Assembly: GCF_036884655.1 (NCBI RefSeq)
Contig: NC_088355.1
Coordinates: 26,163,001 to 26,227,000 of the forward strand
Direction of reading: 5' to 3'
Source: Musa acuminata AAA Group
Lineage: Eukaryota > Streptophyta > Magnoliopsida > Zingiberales > Musaceae
DNA: 64,000 bases
Shown here: one piece after another, positions 20,581 to 30,960 of the stretch
How positions within the stretch are numbered: position 1 is the stretch's first letter
How the letters are laid out: every line of letters begins with the position of its first letter
Program-made: the position numbers and the translations under genes
Notes under the pieces: generated by a model
The model's input: the letters and a program-made list of their open reading frames with translations, nothing else
Database searches by the model: none
What the model was told of the DNA's origin: nothing

Positions 20581-22164
20581 TTATAGGAAGGGATGATCTT
20601 TAGGAACCCATTTGCTTTTGGGTGCCTCATAAATAGATCTACATTTTCTATCACGTTGCATAGAGTTTATCATGGTTCCTTTAGGAACCCAAATTAATTT
20701 GTTTGGACTTATTTTCTTGAATGGACAACAATGTGTCTTGTGTCCAGATTTGCAACAAAAGTTGCACTTGGTTTGGTGTTGAACATGTAAGATGGGGCCT
20801 TTTACAAAGGTAGTTGGATTTCGGTGAGGACTCCTCACAAATCCAATCCCACTTCTTTTGGGAGCATGACCCTTGTTTGTAAGGATCATGTTTAATGACT
20901 TGCTACCAACCTCGAATTTCTTCAAGGTGTCCTTAAGTAGCAAGTTTTCTTTTTGTATAGTTTCTAAATCATGACATTTGATACATGAATTTAAACTATC
21001 ATGATGTTCGACTTTTAACTTATCAAACTCACAAGTAAGATTATCATGTACCTTTTTTAGCAACTTGTATTTTCTATTTATAACTTTGCATTCATCAAAT
21101 AAATCATGGAAGGCATTTAATAATTCATCGAAAGATAAATCAGCATCTAATAAATCCGTTACCTCCTCTTCGATGGCCATAAAGGCGTAATGAGCAACTT
21201 GCTCGGTGTTGGACTCCTCTTCCTCAGATGCGCTCGAATCATCCCATGTTGCTTGGAGCGCCTTCTTCTTTGTTGTTCTTTTCTTGACTTGGGGACAATC
21301 ACTTTTGTAGTGTCCCGGCTTTTTACATTCGTAGCAGATCACTTGGTCCTTCTTGGGTTCAAGTTTATTTTTCACATCATTTTTAAACTTGTTTCTTTTG
21401 AAGAATTTCTTAAACTTTCTTGTCAAAAGTGCCAAGTCATCATCACAGTCCTCATCACTTGAGTTTTCTCTCAAGTGGCATTCAGAAGTTTTAAGTGCCA
21501 GATCCTTCCTGTTCTTTGGAAGGATGTCTTCTTGCTCTTCATGAGCTTTGCAAGTCATTTCGTAGGTCATTAATGACCCGATTAGTTCTTCAAGAGGGAA
21601 GTTGCGCAGATCCTTTGCCTCTTGAATGGCAGTGACTTTAGGATCCCAACTTTTAGGAAGGGATCTTAGTATTTTATTTACGAGTTCAAAATCCGAAAAA
21701 CTTTTTCCGAGTCCTTTTAGACCGTTGACGACATCCGTGAAACGGGTAAACATGTCGCCAATGGTTTCACTCGGTTTCATTCGGAAAAGTTCAAAAGAAT
21801 GCAGCAACAGATTGATTTTTGACTCTTTCACTCTACTTGTGCCCTCGTGGGTCACTTCAAGTGTGTGCCAAATATCAAAAGCAGTTTCGCAAGTTGAAAC
21901 ACGATTAAACTCGTTTTTATCAAGTGCGCAAAATAAGGCATTCATAGCCTTTGCATTAAGAGCGAAAGCCTTCTTCTCCAAATCGTTCCAATCGATCATT
22001 GGAAGAGAAGATTTTGAAAATCCATTTTCAACAAGGTTCCACAGTTCAAAATACATAGAAATAAGAAAGATCCTCATTCGGGTCTTCCAGTAAGTGTAGT
22101 CCGTTCCACTGAACATGGGTGGACGTGTAATCGAATGCCCCTCTTGGTTTCCGGCGTATGCCAT
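20581..22164 (-). CDS. Family A Gag polyprotein (copia, SIRE-like), intact
   Basis: An uninterrupted 527-codon frame. The N-terminus has RPPMFSGTDYTYWKTRM, typical of copia Gag, followed by the UBN2-like capsid region (to about residue 210). A first CCHC knuckle CYECKKPGHYKSDC lies at 277-290, an acidic and coiled stretch at about 310-420, and a second knuckle CNFCCKSGHKTHCC at 467-480. The tail IWVPKGT and KWVPK normally leads into protease, but here the frame stops. Gag packages element RNA in virus-like particles in the cytoplasm. The ATG lies about 50 bases downstream of the PBS (in the minus-strand sense). Intact Gag with absent pol suggests a parasite that supplies its own shell but borrows enzymes. 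Confidence 0.93.
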   Translation of the reverse strand: MAYAGNQEGHSITRPPMFSGTDYTYWKTRMRIFLISMYFELWNLVENGFSKSSLPMIDWNDLEKKAFALNAKAMNALFCALDKNEFNRVSTCETAFDIWHTLEVTHEGTSRVKESKINLLLHSFELFRMKPSETIGDMFTRFTDVVNGLKGLGKSFSDFELVNKILRSLPKSWDPKVTAIQEAKDLRNFPLEELIGSLMTYEMTCKAHEEQEDILPKNRKDLALKTSECHLRENSSDEDCDDDLALLTRKFKKFFKRNKFKNDVKNKLEPKKDQVICYECKKPGHYKSDCPQVKKRTTKKKALQATWDDSSASEEEESNTEQVAHYAFMAIEEEVTDLLDADLSFDELLNAFHDLFDECKVINRKYKLLKKVHDNLTCEFDKLKVEHHDSLNSCIKCHDLETIQKENLLLKDTLKKFEVGSKSLNMILTNKGHAPKRSGIGFVRSPHRNPTTFVKGPILHVQHQTKCNFCCKSGHKTHCCPFKKISPNKLIWVPKGTMINSMQRDRKCRSIYEAPKSKWVPKDHPFL

Positions 22165-22200
22165 CTCTCTTGGGTTTTAATCCTTTAGAGAGTTAACCTT

Positions 22201-22212
22201 GCTCTGATACCA
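22201..22212 (-). promoter_or_regulatory. Primer-binding site of family A
   Basis: TGGTATCAGAGC on the minus strand, two bases inside the 5' LTR, a perfect match to the usual initiator tRNA-Met site. Confidence 0.9.
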
Positions 22213-22349
22213 ATTGTTAGGATCGAGAGCACTAAGAGGGGGGGGTGAATTAGTGCAGCGGAAATCTTACAGCGATTAAAAACCAAAAGCTGCGTTCGTT
22301 CAAAAACTATTATGATGCAAAAGCAAATTCTCAGTTTGTATCTAAGTGC

Positions 22350-22600
22350 AGTTTGCGTCTAAGCGCAGATTGCGTCTAAGCGCAGTTTTGCGTCTAAGCG
22401 CAGTTTACGTCTAAACTCAGATTTACGTCTAAACACAGTTTTACGTCTAAACGCAGATTTACGTCTAAACGCAGATTTACGTCTGAACGCAGATTTACGT
22501 CTAAACTCAGATTTACGTCTTAAACTCAGATTTACGTCTAAACGCAGATTTACGTCTAAACGCAGTTTTACGTCTAGACGCAGATTTACGTCTAAACTTT
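22350..22600 (-). repeat. 18-bp U5 array of the family A 5' LTR
   Basis: Same unit, order and copy number as 12055-12305, with only a few base differences, for example CTAAACGCAG against CTAAACACAG. Confidence 0.85.
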
Positions 22601-23313
22601 GAAACTTGTTTGTATACTCGCAGAAGGCAGTATGCAGTTGAAATCAAGACATAAACGTGAACTGAGATCTGATGATTGAGCGAGGAAAGCCGATTTACGT
22701 CTGAATGCAGTTTTACGTCTAAATGTTGAAACTCGTTCGTAAAATCGTAGAGGACAGATTGCAGTTATCAATAGGATTAAAATGTAAGTGTAAACTGCAA
22801 AGAAGCTCGTTCGTAAAAGCACGGAAAACAGTTCTGCAAAATCAAACGTAAACGTAAACTGTAATGTATGAAAATACGAATTTACGTCTGAATGCAGATT
22901 CGGAAGAACAGCACTTAGAACTTGTTCGTGAAAGCGCAGAGAGCAGTAGTAATGAGGGAGGTTTGCAGTAATGATAAAGTGCTCGAAAATAAACGCAAAC
23001 CAGAGATTTAGAGTGGTTCGGTCAGCCTTGACCTACTCCACTTTTGGCTTCCTCCACCGATGAGGTTGCCGACGTCAACTAGGTGCCTTCCTTCAATGGG
23101 CGAAGGCCAAACTGCCCTTTTACAATTTCTCTCCTTTTGACAGGCTCAGGAGACAACCTTTACAGACCTTTCTCTCCTCACTTTACAACTGAAAACTTGA
23201 AGAACAGAAGGAGGAGACTTAAAGGCTTTACAACACTTTTGAGCTCTTAGAATCACAGAAAAGATCAAGATTTCAGTGTAGGTCTGTATCTTTTCAGTGC
23301 TGAATGGGTGGGG

Positions 23314-23321
23314 TATTTATA
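23314..23321 (-). promoter_or_regulatory. TATA box of the family A 5' LTR
   Basis: TATAAATA on the minus strand. It would drive the genomic RNA of family A, with gag first. Confidence 0.7.
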
Positions 23322-23394
23322 GGCCCCAACCCAATTCAAAATTCGAGCTTAAAACGATCAAATCGATCAAATCCCAGAATTCTGGGATCAGGCG

Positions 23395-23960
23395 GTTGCA
23401 CCTCTTGACTGGAGAGGTGGCACCGCCTGGCAGAGCTCGAAGACTGAGCTCAGGCGATTACTCTTCTCTGCCTGAGCTCGAAGACTGAGCTCGATGGTTG
23501 CATCACCTGACAGAGCTTGAAGACTGAGCTCGGTGGTTGCATCACCTGGCAGAGCTCGAAATCTGAGCTCGGTGGTTGCATCACCTACCAGAGCTCGAAA
23601 CTGAGCTCAGGCTGATGCACCTCTCTGCCAGAGCTCGAAGACTGAGCTCGGTGATTGCATCACCTGGCAGAGCTCGAGACTGAGCTCAGGCTGATGCACC
23701 TCTCTGCCAGAGCTCGAAGACTGAGCTCGGTGGTTGCATCGCCTGGCAGAGCTCGAAACTTGAGCTCTGGCGGTGCTACCTCTTGGCAGAGGAGGTTGCA
23801 CCGCCCAGTCTAGCTCGAAGACTGAGCTCTGGGCGGTTGCACCTCTTGGCTGGGGCGGTTGCACCTCCCAGCCTCGCAGCCCTGGCGGTTGCACCTCCTG
23901 GCTGGGGCGGTAGCACCTCCCAACCTCACAGCCCAGGCGGTTGCACCTCCTGGCTGGGGC
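23395..23960 (-). repeat. U3 module array of the family A 5' LTR
   Basis: Same modules as 13090-13620 with isolated transitions. The array ends near the position where the solo LTR inserted in the sister LTR. Confidence 0.8.
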
Positions 23961-24506
23961 GGTTGTACCTCCTGGTGCAATCAGGGTCCGAATGGTTCAC
24001 TCCATTCGGCCCAATTTGAATCTTTTCAGGGGCCCAATTGCCCCAAGATTAAGCTAATGGGATCACCTCCCATTTTCATGCTTAATCATCATGCTAACTA
24101 CGATTAACTCTAAGACAACTTCTGCAGCTTTGCTCCGATGCGTCAATCGCTTCTTCCGGCGAGTTTCCGGCCAACTTCCGTCGATCATCCGATAAACCCT
24201 CGGTGATCCTTCTGCGGACATCCGGCATACTCCTGGACTTTGCGACGATCCACTTGGCGAGTTCCGACGAGCTTCACTTGGCAAGCTTCGGGACTTCTCG
24301 GATCTGTTCTCGCTGAACCTCCGACGACCGTCCGAACTTCCGTCGAACTCTCGAACTCCCAACGTGATCATGATCTTGACTCCGGCGCAACACCTGCTGC
24401 TTGTCTTACTCTCATCGTAGTTAATCCTGCACACTTATCTCAACACATAGATTAGATAACAAATGACAATTGACTTCATCATCAAAATCCGAGATTCAAC
24501 AATAGG

Positions 24507-24609
24507 TGCCCAGCAAGCCAATCACGTGAGTGATGGCACGTGTGACTTGATACAGAATCTTTTTGCTTATTATATTTTGGCGTATATCACTTTATAACTA
24601 TTGCATAAA

Positions 24610-24703
<94 letters not shown>

Positions 24704-26057
24704 GATGTCCTTGGATTTGTGCAATGGGAATCGGATCGTGATGAGATCACGAGAATGAGATCGATTCACCTTTAAACACATATCCTAAATAATCCCGGTC
24801 ATAGGTTACTCGAGAGGAACATCGTGATAACCGGATAGACTGGTGTGCTGTATACCCGTCCATATGATGGATGCAGCTGGTCTCATAGCTGCTCGTGTAG
24901 GGACACTAGGGATACAGTACAGGTGCTCATTGGAGAATGAGTTCACTGATTGATCCGCTTACGGAATGTTGGATGGTTGATGATGCCTTATTGTCAAACA
25001 GCGATTCCGTAGTCCTAGTGGTGTATCTGGTCCTTAGACTTGAGACACCAAGGATGTCCTGTATGAGTGCTCCACTCTTTGATACCAGACTTATAGGTTT
25101 GGCTGTCCCAGATCTAGTACAGCTGGTCATTGGGAGTGGTAGTCGACCTTACGAGGGCTATTGAGTGTTGACAGAGGATCATCCACTCTCGGCGTCATGA
25201 GAGGAATATCCCATGTGTTCTTGCTCAGAAAATCCCTGGCCATGGTCATTCGGGTTGAGAGAGAAAGAGTTCTTCGGGAGAATCCGATTAGAGCGAGACT
25301 TGAGTAGAAACCGTATGGGTCTGACAGCACCATGCTCGATATACGGTCTCTGGGATATTAGATGGATGAGGGACTATAGGTACATGGTAACTATAGGTCC
25401 AATGGATTGGATTCCCCTGTATCATCTAGGGACTACGGCGTAGTGGCCTAGTACGTCCGTAGTCGATGAGTCGAGTGAATTATTACAGAGATAATAATTC
25501 ACTTAGTTAGAAGGAGTTCTGACAGGTATGACTCACGGCCAGCTCGATATTGGGCATAGAGGGTCACACACATATGGTAGGCATTGCGATGAGTAGAGGT
25601 TCGGATATGAGATATCCGACGGAGCCCTTGTCTTATTGGATGCAGATCCAATACCCACTAGGGAAGGACCCATTAGGGTTTGACACGGGATCTCTATAAA
25701 TATGAGGGATTCACAGCCTCATAGGCTAGAGTCTTTGCTTGCCCTTCCTATTCTCCTCTCCCTCTCCACCTCAGAGTAGGCCTGGAGTTTTTGAGGAGCG
25801 TCGTCGCAACCCTGCTGTGTGGATCACCGCTAGAGAGGAGGTCGCTTGACCTCCTTCACCCTCTCCTAAGGATCTGCAAAGAAACAGGGATATACGATCT
25901 CCCTAGGTAACACAATCTCTATACGTAGTTTTGTGTTTTGCGGATTTTTTGCGCACCAATCTTCGCACGACGACGAACATCTTTTTAGGAATCGGAGATT
26001 TTTGTTTTCTTGTTCTTCCGCTGCGCATATGATGTCGCCCCCCATGATTTCCCAACA
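24507..26057 (+). repeat. Copia B 3' LTR, main part
   Basis: It continues the LTR started at 11907-11919 and ends CCCAACA at 26057, followed by the duplication CCACC. It contains the expanded AT tract and the TATA box at 25695-25702. Confidence 0.92.
24612..24701. repeat. AT dinucleotide microsatellite, about 90 bp
   Basis: Pure AT repeat inside the copia B 3' LTR. The 5' LTR has only a few AT units at the same place (about 4856-4862), and the B fragment at 32540-32590 has an intermediate length. Confidence 0.95.
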
Positions 26058-26062
26058 CCACC

Positions 26063-26651
26063 TCTATCAAGGGCGATTGCACCTCTCTGCCAGAGCTCGA
26101 AGACCGAGCTCAGGCGGTTGCAACTCCTACAGCAATCAGGGTCCGAATGGGTAGATCCATTCGGCCCAGTTTGGGTTTTTCAGGGGCCCAATTGCCCCAA
26201 GATTAAGCTAATGGGATCACCTCCCATTCCCAACTTAATCATTATGCTAACTACGATAAATCCTAGGACAATTTTTGCAGCTTGCTCCGGTGCGTCAATC
26301 GCTTCTTCCGATGAGTTTCCGGCGAACTTCCGTCGATCATCCGATGAACCCTCGGTGATGCTCCTGCGGACTTCCGGCAAACTCCTGGACTTGCGACGAT
26401 CCACTTGGCGAGTTCCGACGAGCTTCTTTGGCAAGCTTATGGACTTCTCGGATTTGTTCCCGCAGAACCTCCGACGACTGTCCGAACTTCCGTCGAACTC
26501 TCGAACTCCCAACGTGATCATTGTCTTGACTCCGGCGCAACTCCTACTGCATGTCTAACTTTCATCGTAGTTAATCCTACACACTTTTCTCAACACATAG
26601 ATTAGACAATAAATGACAATTGACTTCATCATCAAAATCCGAGATTCAACA
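26063..26651 (-). repeat. Old family A LTR, right fragment
   Basis: It continues the LTR interrupted at 4736 and ends with the minus-strand LTR start (plus strand GAGATTCAACA, 26651). It aligns with 23960-24501 with more substitutions than the younger copies show. The flank on the right is a scrap of copia B-like LTR. Confidence 0.85.
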
Positions 26652-26690
26652 GGGGGGACCCATTAGGGTTTGATAGGGGACCTCTATAAT
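26652..26690 (+). repeat. Scrap of copia B-type LTR
   Basis: About 39 bases resembling 5848-5874 (GACCCATTAGGGTTTGA... and CTCTATAA). It joins directly to the truncated non-coding element. Confidence 0.5.
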
Positions 26691-29600
26691 GGGAGCCAGC
26701 ATAAAAGTTGGAACATGGAGCAGAGGCACAGTGCTTTCCTTAGACAGAGGTCAAGGACATAAACTCTTGCAGAGGCAAGAGTAGAATCATGTTGTTCTAT
26801 GGGTCCTTCATTCTGACGGAGCGGACTCATCTTGCATGGTGCCAAAGACGAAAGGAGCTTCTGGGCACATGCACATTATCTCGGAGAAGCACTTGATGGA
26901 GGAACTAAGGCAACTCAATTTGCGGAGTTGAAATTAGGTTCAGAAGGCCTTAGCATGGGGCATGAGGACTCAGAGGTGGGTACTCTTGAAGAATATGCCA
27001 CAGTGTTGCCATTTAAGTTGCCATGAAGGAAGTGGTGCGTAGTGGAGATTGTGCTGGTAGGGGCAGAGGCCCAGGATCCAAACAATGGTTCACAAATTAT
27101 AGTGAAGTCGGTGGACTTCGGGAGCTACTAGGCGACGGACTTTCCTAGAGCGGTGCTTCATCTAGGTATGACCCAAGAGTGGGTGGATGAAGGTCGATTG
27201 CCAAAGGAGCGAACAAAATCGAAGGTGGAAGAGACCCTGCAATGTATTGGCAGAGGCCACACATGGAGGGTTCACAATTCGAGTTCATCCCACAAGGATC
27301 AGAATGCAATAGAGATGTCACCAGGAGGCGACATGGTGCAGCGGATCGTGGTGGAACAGTTCGTGGCAAATGCGATAGACACGATCTAGTCCCGTGAGGG
27401 ATTAGGTCATATGGAGGTATGATCGGGAGCTATTGGAAGCTCCACTTTGGTGAACAACACGACGACAAGAAGGGCTATGGATCCAAGGAGTGAAGGCCAT
27501 GGTACCGCAGAGGCGGGTCTTCCAAGCGTGCCTCGAATTTTGCATCGAATGAAAGCCTTGGTCATCAGCATATGGGGGCTGTGTTCCACCAAGGGAAAAG
27601 TTCGAATGCAAGTACTAGTGAGTTCCATGGGAGGGACTTGATCATGCAGAGGTATGATCGAAGCAGCTGGAGAGTTGGACTGCTCCAGAGCTCATATTCG
27701 CTTAAGGGAGCCCGACAAGTCAGAGGACAAGGTCGAGTAAGCGAACGTTGCTACCAAGGAAGCTTAAGGAGAACAGAATCAGTGCAAACCCTACAACATG
27801 ATGGTAGAGGCCATGCATGGGAGTTGCAGTCTGTCTTTCCATCGACCAAACCGACTGCTTGGAGAACACAGAGGTGTTGAAGCAGGGGGTCGAAAGGGGC
27901 GAGGAAGCGATGACGAGTCCATAGGGACTTAGCTACCCAAAATCAAGCATCAGTTAGAATGGAGGTGGACTCAGAGGAGTGCCACGGAGACATATCTACT
28001 GATCGTGAAGAAAAGGGATGCAGATGCGAGGCGACAGATAGTAGTGCCATGGGCATGTCAGCGCTATGGTACCGCAGAGGCGGGACTTCCGTGAAAGTCA
28101 TTGATCCCTTGCTCTCATGGAGGGAGAGCGCTTGGTCGTGAAAGGGGCCGAGGAGGTGGAGCATGGAGAGGCAATCTCCAAGTACCGAGACAAGGCTGAA
28201 GGGCAGAGGCCGAGGAACTTCGTAAGACCGGTGTCAATGAGCTTCCCATTAAGATAGCCGAAAGTGAAGGACTTCGGGTCATGCTAGAGGGCATAACCAA
28301 GGAACGAAGCAGGCAGTACGCGGTGCTGTACCTTTGCTACTCAGTGGAGTAGGCGGCAGGGTTAATGGAGAACACGGTACAATCCCAGAGGCGACCAAAC
28401 CTATGAGAGAATTACTCTAAGTTGGGGTGAAAACTTCCTGCATTCCAGAAGTTCGATGGCATTGAGAAGGTGAATCATAGTAACTAACTCAATGCAAGGA
28501 GTGCAAACACTCCAAGTGCTTCAGAAGTGTGAGCAAAGAGCAGGCGAAGGCCAATAACCAGCTCGATGCATGGAGTACAACCTCGAGGAGGCGGGCAAAG
28601 TCAAGTAACCTTTTCCTTCTCAACTCTTAAGAGAATGGGTGAAACCGAGTACCCCAATTCTCTTATCTATCCAATAGAGGAACTATGCATATGTTCAAAG
28701 ACCCTTCGAAGATAATGGAAGACAATAGTTGTCAAATCCTCACCAACGGTGATCAGTGTTATTGAGAGTAGATTGTCCGCTTTATTTCCCAACGAAATGC
28801 CAATCGAAAGCGGAAGTGATGCGAACCTACTTGGATGTGACAACTAAGTGAAAGAAGAGTCAATGAGCAAATTTGGTGGAGGAAGGACCCAAAACTTTAG
28901 AAGTTTGCGAGACGATGCTCGTTAAAGCTCCAACAAGCATCCACCCAGTTCAAGCAGCATGAGGCATTTGAGAGACTAGCGCAGTAAGGATGGTCTTTTC
29001 CTTCATCTGGGGTATCCGCAGGAATCAACAAGGATCAACACAACTCAGCCAACCCCACACCAGAGTCAGAGTCATTAGTGAGTTGAAGCAGCATGGCGGA
29101 TCAAAGGTTCGACTACTCAAAAACAACAACGGAGAGCAGTTGGGAGCCAAGAGGCGCATTACAGCTGGAGCGGAAGATTGAAGACTCAGCAAAGGCGAGG
29201 AGTTGTAGTATTCACAAAGGCTTCGACGAGGACGTTGAAAAAATAAGTGGGGGAGAATGTCACGGATAAACTTCTAAACAGGATGTTTGATGTAATGCTT
29301 ATATATGTCCGTGTCTTTTAGTATGTTCATACCTTGTACAGCATGTAGAGGGACGGTCGAAGGCTTAATAGTCTCATTTTAGTTGGGTTGGTGGCCTCTT
29401 TAGGCTTGTAAATAAAGGTTGTGTCATGTGGACATGTACGAGAGATTTTTGGTCTGTAATGGACCATTTTACCCTTTGTTGTGCAACTGTTCAGAGCTTG
29501 TAAAGTCTGTTTGTAATTTGCATTGTCTATGAAGTTTTTTTCGGATATGTTTGCTTGTGGATCCCGATTGAGGCGTTCTCTCTAACCCGTTCTCTCTTTT

Positions 29601-29703
29601 GTTGGTCCTAAGGGACAATGGGAGGTTTCGGGGAGGCAGACCTTTGCGGACGGACACGCAAGGGTGCCGCACGACTTAGGCAAAACCAGCTAAGTCCGTG
29701 ACA
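26691..29703 (+). mobile_element. 5'-truncated copy of the non-coding LTR element
   Basis: Homologous to the reverse complement of about 1-2590. The 5' LTR and the first 1.1 kb are missing. It keeps the polypurine tract AAGTGGGGGAGAA (29245-29257) and the 3' LTR 29258-29703. No coding potential is seen. The CAGAGG motif recurs about fourteen times between 26720 and 28390. Together with the element at 1-4139 it forms a pair of about 3-kb inverted repeats flanking the nest. Confidence 0.85.
29258..29703 (+). repeat. 3' LTR of the truncated non-coding element
   Basis: 446 bp with intact inverted ends TGTCACGG and CCGTGACA. It is the best-preserved LTR of this family in the window. Confidence 0.88.
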
Positions 29704-30552
29704 AATTGGACCTAAGTTTGGGCTATGTTGAGCCAAGTGAAAAGATCCAAACAGTGACTAAACAGGTGGAACTGTCATGGCACAATCTCGGAGACTATGT
29801 CAAGCGATGGTACCGTTGGTCTAGGTGGTAGTACCGCCTAGACATAGTCTCCGAGAGACTGTCAGGTGGTGGTACCGCCCGATTGGGCGATGGTATCACC
29901 TAGTGGCAAGGTGTCAAGCGGTATTACCACCAAACTGGGCGATGGTACCGCCTAGTGTCAGTGCTGCAGGCGGTGGTACTGCCAAGACCCAGGAAACCCG
30001 AGATGAGACCATTTTAGGCTCCAAGTTTGAATCTACTTGAGGCCTATAAATACCCCTCTCATCCCTAGTTAACATACACAAGCACAAAGGGCTTAAAAGT
30101 GAGAAAATACTGTAACAATTACTTGAGAGTTCCCTCCTTTAGTTCTAAGTTTAGAATTCTATTTAGGGAGGAGTGAGTGCTTGTAAAATATTGTCTCCTA
30201 AACTTATGAAAAGGAGAAGAGGGGTGTAAAAGGGTACTTGATCTTCACTCGTTGAAAGAAGATCAATAGTGGATGCTAGTAGCCTCAACAGAAGAGGAAT
30301 CGGTGGAGTGGATGTAGGTCACGATGATCGAACCACTATAAGCTGGTTTGCATTTCTATTCTTGCTATTTACCTTCGCTGCAAACTATTTACTTTCTTGA
30401 CTTCCATTACACTCTTCTGTATGCTTTTAAGTTAAATACATTTCCGAGATCGATTTTTATCGTACGAAGATTTTTTAAACTAACATGATTTATTCGTTGC
30501 ACTAATTCACACCCCCCGCCCCCCCCTTCTTAGTGCCAACTCGATCCTAGCA
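29704..30552 (+). repeat. A' first LTR, 5'-truncated
   Basis: It contains palindromic GGCGGTGGTACCGCC-type modules (29790-29990), a TATA box TATAAATA (30045-30052) and a C-rich run just before the end GATCCTAGCA (last bases CA). Confidence 0.8.
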
Positions 30553-30960
30553 GCTTGAACGTCACAAAGAAAATAAAATATGCTATCTTACACATCTTAA
30601 AAGATGCAAAAGTTTTGCTAACTTTTATATCTGAAAAACTTACTAGCTTGCATGATGATATATGTAATGATGTTTCGAAACCTTGAAATTATGTTTATAA
30701 TACAATGATTTGAAATTATATTTCAAAAATTTGTTAGTTGCTCTTCTCCTTTTTGTTGATGACAAAGGGGGAGAAGTTATGATAATGATCATGCATGGAA
30801 TGATGTATTAAAATTTTGATTATGCATGATTTTATGATGACATGTGCTTGGATTCATAATTTATTTTTGAATTCATGTTTCTATCAATATGGTATATTGA
30901 TAGGGGGAGTTTAGTTAAACTCCGTTATCAATTGGTTATCATCATAAAAAATAAGGAGAT

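Larger units (their letters stand above)
11920..24501 (-). mobile_element. SIRE/Maximus-like copia A, non-autonomous, gag plus foreign ORF
   Basis: On the minus strand: 5' LTR 24501-22215, PBS, gag 22164-20581, spacer, an unrelated 373-codon ORF (19806-18685), the last part of pol RNase H (18202-18014), G-rich tracts, and the 3' LTR 17227-11920, itself split by a solo LTR. The duplication ATAGG flanks it (11915-11919, 24502-24506). The LTRs are 2287 and, once the guest is removed, 2288 bp; by eye they differ at roughly twenty mostly transition sites, so insertion was recent. Gag with two CCHC knuckles and the RNase H tail place it near SIRE/Maximus copia. Without protease, integrase and RT it needs helper enzymes. 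Confidence 0.92.
22215..24501 (-). repeat. Family A 5' LTR
   Basis: 2287 bp, minus-strand ends TGTTGAATCTCGG and GATCCTAACA. It contains the U3 array (23395-23960), TATA box (23314-23321), the 100-bp-type repeats and the 18-bp U5 array (22350-22600). The terminal run has 8 G on the plus strand, against 9 in the 3' LTR. Confidence 0.93.
4737..26057 (+). mobile_element. Ty1/copia retrotransposon B (Angela/Tork-like), hosting a nested element
   Basis: The order is 5' LTR 4737-6231, PBS, 1.8-kb leader, gag, protease, integrase, reverse transcriptase, RNase H, polypurine tract, 3' LTR. Protease-integrase-RT order is Ty1/copia. The 3' LTR begins at 11907, is split by family A at 11920-24501 and resumes at 24507-26057. 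The 5-bp duplication CCACC (4732-4736, 26058-26062) proves insertion into an old family A LTR. Without the guest, B is about 8.7 kb. Coding is damaged by at least three net frameshifts and two internal stops, so this copy cannot act alone. The lineage name is inference from sequence style. Confidence 0.92.
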
